Assembly (NCBI RefSeq): GCF_004025325.1
Contig: NZ_RSFE01000011.1
Location: forward strand, 1-51,580
DNA from: Pseudidiomarina gelatinasegens
GTDB taxonomy: Bacteria > Pseudomonadota > Gammaproteobacteria > Enterobacterales > Alteromonadaceae
Length of the DNA stretch: 51,580 nt
Reading direction: 5' to 3'
The notes below the pieces were generated by a model, which was not told the origin of the DNA, searched no databases, and saw nothing but the letters and a program-made list of their open reading frames with translations. Shown piece after piece: positions 35,575 to 45,822 of this stretch (position 1 is its first letter; the number at the start of each line of letters is the position of its first letter). The position numbers and the translations under genes were made by a program.

Positions 35575-35930
35575 TCTTTGTCCGAGTATTGTTTGGGTTG
35601 AGCACGTAAGTCACGCGTGTTTTCAACGCGACGCAGCTCTAAATGTAACCCAGCTTTGGCAAGTAAATGGGCACTGATGGGTGCAGTTAAAAACAGAAAA
35701 ATTGTAATTAACAGTTCGTGCCACGAAAATGATGCTGTTACCGAGAAGTAAACAATCGAGCCAAGAATAACACCACCAACCCCTAAGGTTGTGCTTTTGG
35801 TTGGTGCGTGCAGGCGAGCCATAAAGTCTGGCAGCCGTGCTAACCCAACTGAGCCTATGAGTGCAAACAAGGCGCCGATAATAAGCAGGCTAGAAACTAA
35901 CCAGTCGGCCCAACCGTGAAGTTCTACCAT
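35571..35930 (-). CDS. mrpG: Mrp-type Na+/H+ antiporter subunit G
   Basis: 119 aa with three hydrophobic helices. MrpG signatures GLARLPDFMARLHAPTKSTTLGV and a C-terminal LLAKAGLHLELRR. Last gene of the six-gene mrp operon, 19 nt after mrpF. Mrp complexes exchange Na+ for H+ and support growth at high salt or high pH. Confidence 0.94.
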   Translation of the reverse strand: MVELHGWADWLVSSLLIIGALFALIGSVGLARLPDFMARLHAPTKSTTLGVGGVILGSIVYFSVTASFSWHELLITIFLFLTAPISAHLLAKAGLHLELRRVENTRDLRAQPKQYSDKD

Positions 35931-35949
35931 AGTGATACCTTTACCTTAA

Positions 35950-36219
35950 TCATTCGACGATATCGCCGCGCAATAGAAATTTAGCCGCAGCTACAGTGCC
36001 TATAAATCCAAGCATCGCGATAAGCAGTGCCGCTTCAAAATAGAAGGCAGTGCCATGCCAGATTCCAAACAGAACCAATAACGCCAATGAATTTATGTAT
36101 ATGGTGTCTAGCGCGAGAATACGGTCGGGCAAATCAGGCCCCCGAAACAAGCGCCATAAGTTAAGTAGTAGCGCAACACAAAATGCAATGAATGCGAACT
36201 GCACAGCGTAAATTAGCAT
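35950..36219 (-). CDS. mrpF: Mrp-type Na+/H+ antiporter subunit F
   Basis: 89 aa with three transmembrane helices. Family motif RLFRGPDLPDRILALDTIYIN is clear. It overlaps mrpE by 7 nt. Confidence 0.94.
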   Translation of the reverse strand: MLIYAVQFAFIAFCVALLLNLWRLFRGPDLPDRILALDTIYINSLALLVLFGIWHGTAFYFEAALLIAMLGFIGTVAAAKFLLRGDIVE

Positions 36220-36701
36220 TTGAAAATCTCCTTCAAACGCATTTCATAGCGTTGTTTTATTGAAGCAATGAGCTTCTCATGATCATCAACATTTAATGCG
36301 TGGATCATCAGCGCACGGCCGTCTCGTCGAATTTCTGCGGTAATCGTGCCGGGAGTCAGGCTGATGGTACTGGCAAGCACTGTGATAGGAACTTCACCAA
36401 CGATATCGAGCGGGTATTCAATCAAGGCTGGCTTGATGCGTCGTGATGGCAACAGAATAATTGCTGCAATATTGAGGTTCGAAATAAGGATATCGACCAT
36501 CAACAGGATAAAATACTCAATCGCCTTAAAGGGCTTATGGATTGTTGCAGGAAAGTCTCGACCGCGATTGGTGTACAGCGGAATCAATATCGCTAAGATT
36601 ATGCCGAGGACAATAAGCCCAGCAGAAACGGTATTCTGCAACAGTAGCCAGAACACTAATAGAAACAGACTTAAAAAAGGTGCTGGTAGAAGTTTATTCA
36701 T
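36213..36701 (-). CDS. mrpE: Mrp-type Na+/H+ antiporter subunit E
   Basis: 162 aa from the ATG at 36701, chosen because it overlaps the mrpD stop by 8 nt and gives the normal length; the open frame runs 27 codons further into mrpD. Two N-terminal helices, then the conserved LASTISLTPGTITAEI and ALMIHALNVDD segments. Part of the coupled mrpABCDEFG unit. Confidence 0.92.
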   Translation of the reverse strand: MNKLLPAPFLSLFLLVFWLLLQNTVSAGLIVLGIILAILIPLYTNRGRDFPATIHKPFKAIEYFILLMVDILISNLNIAAIILLPSRRIKPALIEYPLDIVGEVPITVLASTISLTPGTITAEIRRDGRALMIHALNVDDHEKLIASIKQRYEMRLKEIFKC

Positions 36702-38211
36702 AAGGTTGACTCCCTCCAAGCACTGCCTCGATATATGTCGATGGGTGCATGACATCATAGGCGATGCCTTCAATGAATCCACTAATGCTGTTCGCGAACA
36801 AGGTTAAGGCGACAATTGCGGCCAATAGCAAACCTATCGCCACAAGTTGGCTGGGTGGATTGGTGACATCGCCGGGCTTACCTTCGAACGTATGCCAAAA
36901 CATTCTGCTACCGGCACGTGACAATGAAACCATCACCAAAAAAGTGCTACCCAATACTAGCGGCCATAGCAATGCTACTTGCGCCCCAGTTCGTGCAGCT
37001 TCAAGTATAAATAGCTTGCCAATGAACCCTGAGAAAGGGGGCATGCCAATAATCGCGATTGCAGCAACAAAGAACATGATACCCAAGGTTGCATGTTGCG
37101 CCATTTTGCGCCCTTTAACAATGCGCGAGGCAGTTTTGCCACGCTGTTTTGCTACGACATCAACGATTAGGAAAAGCGCTGCCGTAATTAGAGTTGAGTG
37201 CAACATGTAATACATTACTGCTGTGATTGAACGTTCAGTATTCATGCTGAAAGTGGTTAGCATGGTGCCGACTGAAATCACCACCAAATATGAAATAACC
37301 AAGCGTAGATCGCGGCTTCCCATAACGCCGATACCGCCAATGGCTAAGGTTCCAAGGCCCAGCCACCACAGCCAATCATAACCCAACAATGCTGCGGCGC
37401 CCGAGTCATCACCGAAAATCAGTGTGAATACACGAATAATTGCGTAGATACCTACTTTCGTCATGATTGCAAACAGCGCAGCAACGGTGCCTGTAGTCAT
37501 AGCATAAGCTTGCGGTAGCCAGAAATATAACGGCAGTAACGCTGCCTTAAGTGCAAATACAATGAGCAACAGCAGTCCGCCAGCACGCGCGATGCTTGCA
37601 TCGTCCCCTGTGAGGGCCGAAATTTTCACGGCTAAATCAGCCATGTTAAGCGTGCCGGTAATGCCGTACAACACTCCCAATGAGATGAGGAATATAGCCG
37701 AACCGGTCAGGTTCAAAAGCACGTAATGTAAACACGCGCGCAGCTTTTGTTTACCGCCACCGTGCATCAGCAGGGCATAGCTTGAGATAAGTAGAATTTC
37801 AAAAAATACAAATAGGTTGAATAAGTCACCAGTCAAAAATGCGCCAAGAATGCCCAGCAACTGAAATTGAAACAGCGCTTGAAAATGTGAACCTAGGTTG
37901 TCTTCGCCATAACAAGCGTACCAGAGCACTGGTAACGCTAAGATTGAGGTGAGTAGCACCATTAATGACGATAAGCCGTCGGCGACTAAGACAATTCCGT
38001 ACGGCGCTTCCCAGCTACCTAAGGCATAAACTAACGGCCCAGCGCTTGATTGCTGTATGAGTGCTACAGCTACAACTATGAGCAATGAGCAGGACGTCAT
38101 GCCAATAGCCCGCCGATAGCGCTGAGGGTTTTCCCCCCAAGGTAACAACTGCAGCAAAGCTGCCAGCATCGGTATCAGCAATGGTAATATAACTAAGTGT
38201 TTAGTAAGCAT
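36694..38211 (-). CDS. mrpD: Mrp-type Na+/H+ antiporter subunit D
   Basis: 505 aa, ~14 helices, homologous to complex I NuoM/NuoN-type proton channels. Conserved FQLLGILGAFLTGDLFNLFV with the membrane Glu nearby (FVFFEILLISSYALL) and the Lys-bearing LKAALLPLYFWLPQAYA motif. It overlaps mrpC by 1 nt and mrpE by 8 nt. Confidence 0.95.
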   Translation of the reverse strand: MLTKHLVILPLLIPMLAALLQLLPWGENPQRYRRAIGMTSCSLLIVVAVALIQQSSAGPLVYALGSWEAPYGIVLVADGLSSLMVLLTSILALPVLWYACYGEDNLGSHFQALFQFQLLGILGAFLTGDLFNLFVFFEILLISSYALLMHGGGKQKLRACLHYVLLNLTGSAIFLISLGVLYGITGTLNMADLAVKISALTGDDASIARAGGLLLLIVFALKAALLPLYFWLPQAYAMTTGTVAALFAIMTKVGIYAIIRVFTLIFGDDSGAAALLGYDWLWWLGLGTLAIGGIGVMGSRDLRLVISYLVVISVGTMLTTFSMNTERSITAVMYYMLHSTLITAALFLIVDVVAKQRGKTASRIVKGRKMAQHATLGIMFFVAAIAIIGMPPFSGFIGKLFILEAARTGAQVALLWPLVLGSTFLVMVSLSRAGSRMFWHTFEGKPGDVTNPPSQLVAIGLLLAAIVALTLFANSISGFIEGIAYDVMHPSTYIEAVLGGSQPYE

Positions 38212-38555
38212 TAGCGTTGCCCCTCGTCATCAACGGGGCTTGGGTCATTTACTTCGTCAGTACCGAGCTCACCGCGCACGCGCACTGCCAAAATAATCGA
38301 ATAAGCGGTCATCGCAAATCCAATTACTATTGCAGTTAGCACCAAAGCTTGCGGAAGCGGGTCAGTGTAACTCTCTTGATTGCCAATAATCGGTAATTGA
38401 TTCAGCACCAAACGCCCCGTGGAGAACAAAAATAAGTTCACCGCGTAAGAAAGCATGGTGATACCGATCACAATTGGAAATGACCGACCGCGAAGAATGA
38501 GATAAATACTGCATGCGGTAAGCATGCCCACTGTAATAGCGTACAGAGCTTCCAT
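38211..38555 (-). CDS. mrpC: Mrp-type Na+/H+ antiporter subunit C
   Basis: 114 aa, three helices, NuoK-like. GMLTACSIYLILRGRSFPIVIGITMLSY (residues ~9-36) and PLPQALVLTAIVIGFAMTAY are family hallmarks. A one-base overlap links it to both mrpA and mrpD. Confidence 0.94.
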   Translation of the reverse strand: MEALYAITVGMLTACSIYLILRGRSFPIVIGITMLSYAVNLFLFSTGRLVLNQLPIIGNQESYTDPLPQALVLTAIVIGFAMTAYSIILAVRVRGELGTDEVNDPSPVDDEGQR

Positions 38556-41344
38556 TAATGCTTCTCCTGTCGAGGACGGTGGCGTGTGGTCATTTGGCCA
38601 AAGTTGGCAAGTATCATCAGCGTGGCGCCGATTACCGTGAGGTAAACACCTAGGTCAAATAAGATTGCAGTGGCAATTTCGAACTCTCCAACAATCGGCC
38701 AGTCGACATGAGTGAACCAAGACGTAAGGAAATTATGCCCAAAGAACCAGCTGCCGACACCAGTAAACAGAGCAATCATAACGCCTACGGCCGCTAAGGT
38801 TTGATAGTTATAGTTAAAGCGATGTTTTACCCAATCGACACCATTAGCCATGTACTGAAGAATCATTGCAGATGCGGTAATCAGGCCAGCAATAAAGCCG
38901 CCACCAGGTAAATTGTGGCCGCGTAGGAAAATATACACCGAAACCATTAATGCCAAAGGCAGAATTGCTTGGGAAACCGTTTGTACTAATAGTGGGTGCT
39001 TCACGCGGTGCCAGGGGCGACCATCAACGTCGCTGGATGGCATGAATGGTCTCAAGTTATTGAGTAACTTATGGATACCTGCGGCAGCAATGGCCAATAC
39101 CGTGATTTCACCCAAGGTGTCGAAGCCACGGAAGTCGACCAAAATAACGTTAACTACATTGGTACCGCCACCACCAGACACCGAGTTTTCTAAAAAGAAG
39201 TCAGAGATGCTGTTGGCGGGGCGCGTTAAGAGCGCATAATTCAGCGTACCAACGATTCCACCAACGAAACCAGCCAGCAAAATATCACGCGCTACGCGAC
39301 CACCGCTTGACGCCCTTGGTATGCGTTGTGGCATGAAAAATAGCGCCAGAATCATGAGTATGATACTCACCACTTCAACCACAAGCTGTGTTAGCGCGAG
39401 GTCAGGTGCTGAAAAATGAACGAAGGTTAATGAAACCATGAGACCAACCACCGATAGCATCATTAACGAAGTGAGGCGCTGATGATGGAATGCTGCGGTG
39501 CCGATGGCAGCAAGAATGACAATAACTGCTCCAGTTAGGCTGACGACATTTATTGGCAATTGCTCACGTCCGCCCGTTAATTGCTCAATGTTGTATAACT
39601 CCGGAATAACGAAAACCACAGTTAAAATTAGCAGTGCAGCGATGTAGCGTTGCAGTGAACCGGTTTCGATACGGTTCATAAGTGCGTCAGAGAAGTTCGT
39701 TACCGATTTAACAATTCGGGCAAATACTTCTTTTGCATCGTGATGATCAAACTGACGATTAAATGACAGCAAATCGGCGCGGTTTGCATAGATTCCAATA
39801 CCACCGACAATTGCCAATACGCTCATAAGTAGCGCCATGTTAAAGCCATGCCAAATGGAGATATTAATTTCCATCGGGGCAGGGCTAACGGCCGCCAGCG
39901 CAGGTGTTAGAATGTCGGCAACAAACAGCATCGGCGCGATACCCACCGCGATACATAACCCTGCGAGGATGATTACGGGCACGCGCATCATTAACGGTGG
40001 CTCGTGCGGTGTTTTGGGGAGGTTTTCGGCTGCTTTATCGAAAAACACGCCGTGCACGAATCGAATCGAGTAAGCCACGGAGAGCATTGCCCCGACAGTT
40101 GCAAGCACGGGTACAAGCCATGAAAGTCCACCAAATAAATGCTGCTGATACGACTCCATCAAGAACATTTCTTTTGATAAGAAGCCATTAAATAGTGGAA
40201 TGCCAGCCATTGATGCTGAAGTAATTACAGCGAGAACCATGGTGTAAGGCATGAACTTTCTTAACCCACTTAGCTTGCGTAAATCTCTACTACCTGTTTC
40301 ATGGTCAATAATGCCGGCAATCATAAACAAGCCAGCTTTGAAGGTTGCGTGGTTGAGAATGTGGAACAATGCAGCCAGCAATGCGGCAGGACTACCCAAG
40401 CCCAACAGCATAGTAATTAAGCCCAAATGGCTGATGGTTGAAAATGCCAGAAGGCCCTTTAAATCGGTCTTAAATAATGCGAAATATGCTCCGAACAACA
40501 TGGTTGCAAGACCGGTGAGGGTGACAATTGTGAACCACTCAGGGGTGCCGCCTAACACTGGGTATAAACGCGCCATTAAGAAAATGCCGGCTTTTACCAT
40601 CGTTGCCGAATGTAAGTATGCACTTACCGGCGTTGGAGCCGCCATGGCATGTGGTAACCAAAACTGGAAAGGGAATTGTGCTGATTTGGTAAATGCCCCC
40701 AGCAGAACCAGAATTAGAGCTGGTAAGTACAACGAGTGCGCGCGGATGGTGTCAGCTGCTGCAAACACCGCATCGAGTTGATAACTGCCCGCAATGTTAC
40801 CGATGAGTAGAATACCCGCAAGCAATGCCAAGCCGCCGGCACCAGTAATAGCTAGTGCCATGCGAGCCCCTCGGCGCGCGTTACTTTGATGGAACCAATA
40901 ACCGATAAGTAGAAATGATGAAACGCTGGTTAATTCCCAGAATAACCATAAAAGAATAAGGTTATCGGCGGTCACAATACCGAGCATTGAACCCATGAAA
41001 AGCAGTAGACAGGAAAAAAAACGACCGGCGTCATCTTTAGTGCTCAAATAGTAGTGCGCGTAGATGACAATAAGTAGACCAATGCCAAGGATTAATCCTG
41101 CAAATAACAATGACAATCCATCAAGACGAAAGCTAAAACTTAAGCCCAGTGACGGCAGCCAATCAACCGCATAACTTGGTATGAGGCCATTGAGTGTTTG
41201 AGGTGCCAAACTTAGTAGTAGCGCTAAACTAATGGTTGTCGTTGCTGCTGCGAGTGCTGTGCTAACCCAACGTGGTTTATGACTCACCAACATGGGGAAT
41301 AGCGCGCCGACAAACGGCAGCATAACAATGATAGCGAGATTCAT
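38555..41344 (-). CDS. mrpA: Mrp-type Na+/H+ antiporter fused subunits A and B
   Basis: 929 aa from ATG 41344, chosen because it gives [17 protein letters not shown]; the open frame runs 20 codons upstream. The MrpA part (~1-780) is NuoL-like, with [20 protein letters not shown] and [24 protein letters not shown] motifs. The C-terminal ~140 residues are an MrpB domain ([32 protein letters not shown]). The fusion gives a six-gene operon in place of seven genes. First gene of the operon. Confidence 0.94.
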   Translation of the reverse strand: MNLAIIVMLPFVGALFPMLVSHKPRWVSTALAAATTTISLALLLSLAPQTLNGLIPSYAVDWLPSLGLSFSFRLDGLSLLFAGLILGIGLLIVIYAHYYLSTKDDAGRFFSCLLLFMGSMLGIVTADNLILLWLFWELTSVSSFLLIGYWFHQSNARRGARMALAITGAGGLALLAGILLIGNIAGSYQLDAVFAAADTIRAHSLYLPALILVLLGAFTKSAQFPFQFWLPHAMAAPTPVSAYLHSATMVKAGIFLMARLYPVLGGTPEWFTIVTLTGLATMLFGAYFALFKTDLKGLLAFSTISHLGLITMLLGLGSPAALLAALFHILNHATFKAGLFMIAGIIDHETGSRDLRKLSGLRKFMPYTMVLAVITSASMAGIPLFNGFLSKEMFLMESYQQHLFGGLSWLVPVLATVGAMLSVAYSIRFVHGVFFDKAAENLPKTPHEPPLMMRVPVIILAGLCIAVGIAPMLFVADILTPALAAVSPAPMEINISIWHGFNMALLMSVLAIVGGIGIYANRADLLSFNRQFDHHDAKEVFARIVKSVTNFSDALMNRIETGSLQRYIAALLILTVVFVIPELYNIEQLTGGREQLPINVVSLTGAVIVILAAIGTAAFHHQRLTSLMMLSVVGLMVSLTFVHFSAPDLALTQLVVEVVSIILMILALFFMPQRIPRASSGGRVARDILLAGFVGGIVGTLNYALLTRPANSISDFFLENSVSGGGGTNVVNVILVDFRGFDTLGEITVLAIAAAGIHKLLNNLRPFMPSSDVDGRPWHRVKHPLLVQTVSQAILPLALMVSVYIFLRGHNLPGGGFIAGLITASAMILQYMANGVDWVKHRFNYNYQTLAAVGVMIALFTGVGSWFFGHNFLTSWFTHVDWPIVGEFEIATAILFDLGVYLTVIGATLMILANFGQMTTRHRPRQEKH

Positions 41345-41395
41345 GTGAATCCTTAGGTTGCAAATTTCTATCAGTCGTTGATTTCGTATTACTGA

Positions 41396-41424
41396 ATTTA
41401 CCACTTAGCTCAAGCGGTTGCCAA
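41396..41424 (-). promoter_or_regulatory. Candidate promoter of the mrp operon
   Basis: On the minus strand: TTGGCA (41424-41419), 17-nt spacer, GTAAAT (41401-41396), ending about 50 nt upstream of the mrpA start codon. Spacing is ideal; the -10 is modest. Confidence 0.4.
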
Positions 41425-41504
41425 CAGCTTCGAACGCTTGATATACGCCGCTTACCGTGATTGCGTATTGATCAGAACTCATAAATAAGAAGGGCAATTA
41501 GCGA

Positions 41505-41532
41505 TGGACTAAAATGCTCTCTATGGTATAGT
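41505..41532 (+). promoter_or_regulatory. Candidate spc promoter P1
   Basis: TGGACT (41505-41510), 16-nt spacer, TATAGT (41527-41532), with a GC-rich stretch GGCGCC right after the -10, a pattern often seen at stringently controlled promoters. It would give a ~230-nt leader before rplN. Confidence 0.5.
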
Positions 41533-41655
41533 GGCGCCTCTATTTCGAGGCAGGTGTTTAAACCTAACTCAACGGGGTTTCGGCATAGTACCCCTACCAC
41601 CCAAACTTTTCTGTTTTTATTTCACATCTCTCACTACCATCTGAAAATTATATCT

Positions 41656-41663
41656 GTTACAAT
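41656..41663 (+). promoter_or_regulatory. Candidate spc promoter P2 (extended -10)
   Basis: TGTTACAAT is an extended -10 (TGn plus TACAAT at 41658-41663) followed by a CGCCGCCC discriminator. No clear -35. It would give a ~100-nt leader that includes the 41694-41715 hairpin. Confidence 0.45.
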
Positions 41664-41693
41664 TCGCCGCCCTTTTATAAGGGGAAGTCTTAT

Positions 41694-41715
41694 ATTCTCA
41701 AATGTCTTTGAGAAT
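41694..41715 (+). promoter_or_regulatory. Leader hairpin upstream of rplN
   Basis: ATTCTCAAA (41694-41702) and TTTGAGAAT (41707-41715) form a perfect 9-bp stem with a TGTC loop, 56 nt upstream of the rplN ATG. It is not followed by a T-tract, so it is more likely a leader structure than a terminator. A role in autogenous control is possible but not shown. Confidence 0.5.
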
Positions 41716-41771
41716 GGCTGGACATCAGTGGCTCGAAAGAGTCTGTTTTTTACATAAAGCGGAGCACTGCA

Positions 41772-42140
41772 ATGATCCAAATGCAAACTACTCTGGACGT
41801 GGCTGATAACAGCGGCGCACGCAGCGTACAATGTATTAAGGTTCTGGGTGGCTCGCACCGCCGGTATGCAAACATTGGCGATATCATCAAAGTTTCTGTT
41901 AAAGAAGCAATTCCTCGCGGTAAAGTGAAGAAAGGTGATGTTGTGAATGCGGTGGTCGTTCGCACCAAGAAAGGCGTCCGTCGTCAAGACGGGTCAGTCA
42001 TCCGTTTTGACCGCAACGCGGCTGTTTTGTTGAACAATAACAAGCAACCGATTGGCACTCGTATCTTTGGACCAGTGACTCGTGAATTGCGCTCTGAGCA
42101 ATTTATGAAGATTGTTTCTCTGGCACCAGAAGTACTGTAA
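41772..42140 (+). CDS. rplN: 50S ribosomal protein L14
   Basis: 122 aa, near-identical in layout to E. coli L14 (123 aa): [20 protein letters not shown] opening and FGPVTRELR near the end. L14 lies at the subunit interface. GGAG lies seven nt before the ATG. It is the first gene of the spc operon here; the S10 operon is not directly upstream. Confidence 0.98.
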   Translation: MIQMQTTLDVADNSGARSVQCIKVLGGSHRRYANIGDIIKVSVKEAIPRGKVKKGDVVNAVVVRTKKGVRRQDGSVIRFDRNAAVLLNNNKQPIGTRIFGPVTRELRSEQFMKIVSLAPEVL

Positions 42141-42151
42141 GGAGTCCAGAT

Positions 42152-42466
42152 ATGGCGGCAAAAATCAAACGTGATGATGAAGTAGTAGTCCTGGCAGGTA
42201 AAGACAAGGGTAAGCGCGGTAAAGTGCTTAAAGTCGATACCGCTTCGAATCGTGTATTCGTTGAAGGCGTAAACATCGTTAAGAAACACCAAAAGCCAAA
42301 CCCTGCATTGGGCGTAGCTGGCGGTATCGTGGAGCAGGAAGCAGCAATCCACGTTTCTAACGTAGCAGTTTACAACCCAGAGACTGATAAAGCAGATCGT
42401 GTTGGCTTTAAGATTGAAGATGGCAAGAAAGTTCGCTTCTTCAAATCTAACAACGCAATCATTTAA
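42152..42466 (+). CDS. rplX: 50S ribosomal protein L24
   Basis: 104 aa, normal L24 length. KOW motif [19 protein letters not shown] near the N-terminus. L24 starts 50S assembly on 23S rRNA. It follows rplN by 11 nt and precedes rplE. Confidence 0.98.
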   Translation: MAAKIKRDDEVVVLAGKDKGKRGKVLKVDTASNRVFVEGVNIVKKHQKPNPALGVAGGIVEQEAAIHVSNVAVYNPETDKADRVGFKIEDGKKVRFFKSNNAII

Positions 42467-42487
42467 TTTTTAATTTGGAGTTTTACG

Positions 42488-43027
42488 ATGGCGAAACTGC
42501 ATGATTTTTACAAAGAATCAGTAGTTCCAGAACTGGTTAAACAGTTCGGCTACAACAGCGTCATGCAAGTCCCTCGGATTGAAAAAATCACCCTTAACAT
42601 GGGTGTTGGTGAAGCTCTGGCAGACAAAAAGATTCTCGACAACGCTGCCGCAGACCTAGAAGCTATTTCTGGTCAGCGTCCAGTTAAAACTGTTGCTCGT
42701 AAATCTGTCGCTGGCTTCAAAATCCGTGAAGGCTACCCAATTGGCTGTAAAGTGACTCTGCGTGGCGAACGCATGTGGGACTTTTTGCAACGTTTAATTA
42801 CTATTGCAATCCCGCGTGTTCGTGATTTCCGTGGTTTGAACCCGAAATCTTTCGATGGTCGGGGAAATTACAGTATGGGCGTACGTGAACAGATCATCTT
42901 CCCAGAAATCGACTTTGATAAAGTCGACAAGGTTCGTGGTCTTGACATCACTATCACCACTACTGCAGGCACTGATGACGAAGCTCGCGCTTTGCTCGCT
43001 GCCTTTAACTTCCCGTTCAAGAAGTAA
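42488..43027 (+). CDS. rplE: 50S ribosomal protein L5
   Basis: 179 aa, same length as E. coli L5. [20 protein letters not shown] start and [17 protein letters not shown] are characteristic. Binds 5S rRNA. In E. coli, S8 represses spc at the rplX-rplE junction; a similar context (GGAG then ATGGCGAAACTGCATGAT) is kept here, but I could not confirm the S8 fold. Confidence 0.98.
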   Translation: MAKLHDFYKESVVPELVKQFGYNSVMQVPRIEKITLNMGVGEALADKKILDNAAADLEAISGQRPVKTVARKSVAGFKIREGYPIGCKVTLRGERMWDFLQRLITIAIPRVRDFRGLNPKSFDGRGNYSMGVREQIIFPEIDFDKVDKVRGLDITITTTAGTDDEARALLAAFNFPFKK

Positions 43028-43038
43028 GGTGTAGAGTT

Positions 43039-43344
43039 ATGGCAAAAGAGTCAATGAAAATGCGTGAGCTGAAGCGTCAAAAGCTAGCAGCTAAATACGC
43101 AGAGAAACGCATCGCACTTAAAGTTGTGATCAGCGATCCGAGTACTTCGGACGAAGAGCGTTGGGAAGCCGTGCTTAAATTGCAAAGTCTTCCTCGTGAT
43201 TCGAGCCCAAGCCGTCAGCGTAACCGCTGCCGCGTAACGGGCCGCCCACACGGTTTCCTACGTAAATTCGGCATGAGCCGTATTAAAGTACGTGAGAAAG
43301 CGATGCGCGGTGAAATTCCTGGCTTGAAAAAAGCTAGCTGGTAA
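43039..43344 (+). CDS. rpsN: 30S ribosomal protein S14 (zinc-free form)
   Basis: 101 aa, the long E. coli-like S14. [20 protein letters not shown] start and [20 protein letters not shown] core. The CxxC zinc ribbon of the short form is absent. Assembles late in the 30S head. Confidence 0.98.
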   Translation: MAKESMKMRELKRQKLAAKYAEKRIALKVVISDPSTSDEERWEAVLKLQSLPRDSSPSRQRNRCRVTGRPHGFLRKFGMSRIKVREKAMRGEIPGLKKASW

Positions 43345-43370
43345 GCCACGAGTCACGGGAGAAAGCAAAT

Positions 43371-43763
43371 ATGAGCATGCAAGATCCAATTGCGGATATG
43401 TTCACTCGCATCCGCAACGCTCAGGGTGCTAACAAAGTTGCCGTGCGCATGCCTGCTTCTAAACAGAAATTGGCTATTGCCCAAGTTCTTAAAGAAGAAG
43501 GTTATATCGCGGATTTCAGCGTTTCAGGTGAAGTGAAAACTGAACTTGAAGTTACTCTGAAATACTTTGAAGGTAAGCCTGTTATTGAAACAATTGAGCG
43601 CGTAAGTCGCCCTGGATTGCGTATCTATAAGAAACGCAATGAACTACCTAAAGTTATGGGTGGTTTAGGTGTCGCAGTAGTCTCAACTTCGAAAGGCCTA
43701 ATGACTGATCGCGCCGCTCGCAAAGCGGGTCTTGGCGGTGAAGTTCTTGGCTACGTAGCTTAA
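43371..43763 (+). CDS. rpsH: 30S ribosomal protein S8
   Basis: 130 aa, same as E. coli S8. [16 protein letters not shown] and the C-terminal [19 protein letters not shown] are diagnostic. S8 binds 16S rRNA helix 21 and, in E. coli, represses the spc operon. Confidence 0.98.
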   Translation: MSMQDPIADMFTRIRNAQGANKVAVRMPASKQKLAIAQVLKEEGYIADFSVSGEVKTELEVTLKYFEGKPVIETIERVSRPGLRIYKKRNELPKVMGGLGVAVVSTSKGLMTDRAARKAGLGGEVLGYVA

Positions 43764-43777
43764 CGAGGAGTTAGGAA

Positions 43778-44311
43778 ATGTCACGAGTTGCTAAAGCACC
43801 GATTGCCATTCCTGCTGGCGTTGAAGTTACGCTAAATGGCCAGGAAGTAACAATCAAAGGTGCCAAAGGCTCATTGAGCCGTGTAGTTAACGATGCTGTA
43901 GAACTTGTCAAAGAAGACAACGTTTTACGCACTGTTGCACGTGAAGGTGTTGCGAACGCTAACGCGCAAGCAGGTACAGCACGTGCATTACTGCAAAACA
44001 TGGTGGTTGGTGTTGCGCAGGGTTATGAGAAAAAACTACAGCTAATTGGTGTTGGTTATCGTGCCAATACTGCAGGTTCGAAATTGAACCTTACGCTAGG
44101 TTTCTCACACCCGATTGAGTTCGATATCCCTCAGGGAATCACTATCGAAGTCCCAGCACAAACTGAAGTAGTCGTTAAAGGTGTCGACAAGCAGTTAGTG
44201 GGTCAAGTTGCCGCTAACATTCGTGCGTACCGTAAGCCTGAGCCTTATAAAGGTAAAGGTGTACGTTATGCCGATGAGCAAGTGCGCCGTAAAGAAGCCA
44301 AGAAAAAGTAA
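43778..44311 (+). CDS. rplF: 50S ribosomal protein L6
   Basis: 177 aa, same as E. coli L6. [20 protein letters not shown] start and the C-terminal signature [20 protein letters not shown]. Located near the GTPase-associated centre of the 50S subunit. Confidence 0.98.
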   Translation: MSRVAKAPIAIPAGVEVTLNGQEVTIKGAKGSLSRVVNDAVELVKEDNVLRTVAREGVANANAQAGTARALLQNMVVGVAQGYEKKLQLIGVGYRANTAGSKLNLTLGFSHPIEFDIPQGITIEVPAQTEVVVKGVDKQLVGQVAANIRAYRKPEPYKGKGVRYADEQVRRKEAKKK

Positions 44312-44320
44312 GGTAAGACT

Positions 44321-44674
44321 ATGGACAAAAAAACAGCTCGCTTACGTCGCGCAACGCGCCCTCGTAAGAAAATGCAAGAGTTGGGTGCAAACCGCCTGGT
44401 CGTTCACCGTACACCACGGCACATTTACGCTCAGCTTATTGCATCGAACGGTTCTGAAGTACTAGCTTCAGCATCAACTGTAGAAAAAGCTATGCGTGAG
44501 CAGTTTAAAGCTGCTGGTAACGTTGAAGCTGCTAAAGCAGTTGGCAAGCTGATCGCTGAACGGGCGATTGAAAAAGGCGTGAAAATCGTCGCATTCGATC
44601 GCAGTGGCTTCCGTTATCACGGTCGTGTCGCCGCTTTGGCTGACGCAGCTCGTGAAGCTGGACTTCAGTTCTAG
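44321..44674 (+). CDS. rplR: 50S ribosomal protein L18
   Basis: 117 aa, same as E. coli L18. [20 protein letters not shown] start and the C-terminal [20 protein letters not shown]. Binds 5S rRNA together with L5. Confidence 0.98.
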   Translation: MDKKTARLRRATRPRKKMQELGANRLVVHRTPRHIYAQLIASNGSEVLASASTVEKAMREQFKAAGNVEAAKAVGKLIAERAIEKGVKIVAFDRSGFRYHGRVAALADAAREAGLQF

Positions 44675-44683
44675 GAGACGAAC

Positions 44684-45190
44684 ATGGCAAATGCAAATGT
44701 AGAAGCTCAACAAAGTGATCTGCAAGAAAAGCTGATTACGGTTAATCGTGTAGCGAAAGTTGTTAAAGGTGGTCGCATCTTTAGTTTCACTGCACTAACT
44801 GTAGTTGGTGATGGTCAAGGTAAAGTGGGTTTCGGTTACGGTAAAGCACGTGAAGTTCCAGCTGCTATTCAAAAAGCAATGGAAAAAGCACGTCGCAATA
44901 TGGTAACTGTTCAGCTGAAAGGTGATACCTTACAGCACCCTGTTAAAGGCCGTCATTCAGGTTCACAGGTATTTATGCAGCCAGCTTCAGAGGGTACAGG
45001 TATCATCGCCGGTGGCGCGATGCGTGCAGTACTTGAAGTTGCAGGTGTACACAACGTGCTGTCAAAAGCATATGGTTCAACCAACCCAATCAACGTTGTT
45101 CGTGCCACTATTAAGGCACTTCACGGTATGAAGTCGCCTGAGCAAGTAGCGGCTAAACGTGGATTGAGCGTTGACGAAATTTTGGGGTAG
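44684..45190 (+). CDS. rpsE: 30S ribosomal protein S5
   Basis: 168 aa (E. coli 167). dsRBD-like N-terminal part [19 protein letters not shown] and the core [20 protein letters not shown]. Helps decoding accuracy and mRNA unwinding at the 30S entry site. Confidence 0.98.
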   Translation: MANANVEAQQSDLQEKLITVNRVAKVVKGGRIFSFTALTVVGDGQGKVGFGYGKAREVPAAIQKAMEKARRNMVTVQLKGDTLQHPVKGRHSGSQVFMQPASEGTGIIAGGAMRAVLEVAGVHNVLSKAYGSTNPINVVRATIKALHGMKSPEQVAAKRGLSVDEILG

Positions 45191-45196
45191 TGAGCG

Positions 45197-45379
45197 ATGG
45201 CGAATAAGACAATCAAAGTAACCCAGACGCGTAGCTCAATCGGTCGTTTACCGAAGCATCGAGCTACACTTCGTGGTCTTGGTCTGCGCCGGATTGGTCA
45301 CACGGTCGAGCTGGAAAATACTCCAGCCGTCCGCGGCATGGTTAACCAAGTCATTTACATGGTAAAGGTGGAGGATTAA
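45197..45379 (+). CDS. rpmD: 50S ribosomal protein L30
   Basis: 60 aa (E. coli 59). [20 protein letters not shown] and [20 protein letters not shown] give an unambiguous match. Six nt after rpsE, three nt before rplO. Confidence 0.98.
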   Translation: MANKTIKVTQTRSSIGRLPKHRATLRGLGLRRIGHTVELENTPAVRGMVNQVIYMVKVED

Positions 45380-45382
45380 TTT

Positions 45383-45817
45383 ATGTACTTGAATACGATC
45401 TCCCCTGCACCTGGTGCAAAAACTAGCAAAAAGCGTCTCGGCCGTGGTATTGGTTCAGGCCTTGGTAAAACGAGTGGTCGTGGTCATAAAGGTCAAACTT
45501 CACGGTCTGGCGGTTCTATTAAGCCAGGTTTTGAAGGCGGACAAATGCCAATTCAACGTCGTTTGCCGAAGTTTGGCTTTACTTCACGCAAGTCAATTAC
45601 GACTGCTGAAGTGAACTTGGCAGAGATTGCAAAAGTTGCTGGTGATACTGTAACCCTTGCTTCATTAAAAGAAGCAGGCTTAATTCGTCACGACGTGTTG
45701 ACTGTAAAAGTCATCAAGTCAGGCGAAATCAGCCGTAAAGTTACAGTTCAAGGCATCAAGGTCACCAAAGGCGCCCGCGAAGCTATTGAAGCTGCTGGCG
45801 GCAAAATCGAAGGATAG
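45383..45817 (+). CDS. rplO: 50S ribosomal protein L15
   Basis: 144 aa, same as E. coli L15. [20 protein letters not shown] start, then the Gly/Arg-rich [19 protein letters not shown] extension that runs into 23S rRNA. Precedes secY by 5 nt. Confidence 0.98.
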   Translation: MYLNTISPAPGAKTSKKRLGRGIGSGLGKTSGRGHKGQTSRSGGSIKPGFEGGQMPIQRRLPKFGFTSRKSITTAEVNLAEIAKVAGDTVTLASLKEAGLIRHDVLTVKVIKSGEISRKVTVQGIKVTKGAREAIEAAGGKIEG

Positions 45818-45822
45818 AGCAC

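Larger units (their letters stand above)
41345..41771. other. 427-bp mrp/spc divergent control region
   Basis: No supported gene lies in this gap. It holds a candidate mrp promoter (minus), two candidate spc promoters (plus), short hairpins (GCCTC 41536-41540 with GAGGC 41547-41551; GGGGT 41574-41578 with ACCCC 41590-41594) and a perfect 9-bp leader hairpin (41694-41715). A 67-codon open frame at 41554-41757 is low-complexity and was not accepted. No trace of rpsQ, the usual gene upstream of rplN, is seen. Confidence 0.7.

Noticed and set aside
41554-41757. 67-codon open frame upstream of rplN
   Set aside because: Low-complexity composition, weak RBS, overlaps the candidate P2 promoter and leader hairpin, and no recognisable family.
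42466-42530. S8 repressor site at the rplX-rplE junction
   Set aside because: The sequence resembles the E. coli context, but I could not fold a convincing S8-binding helix by hand, so it is not listed as a feature.
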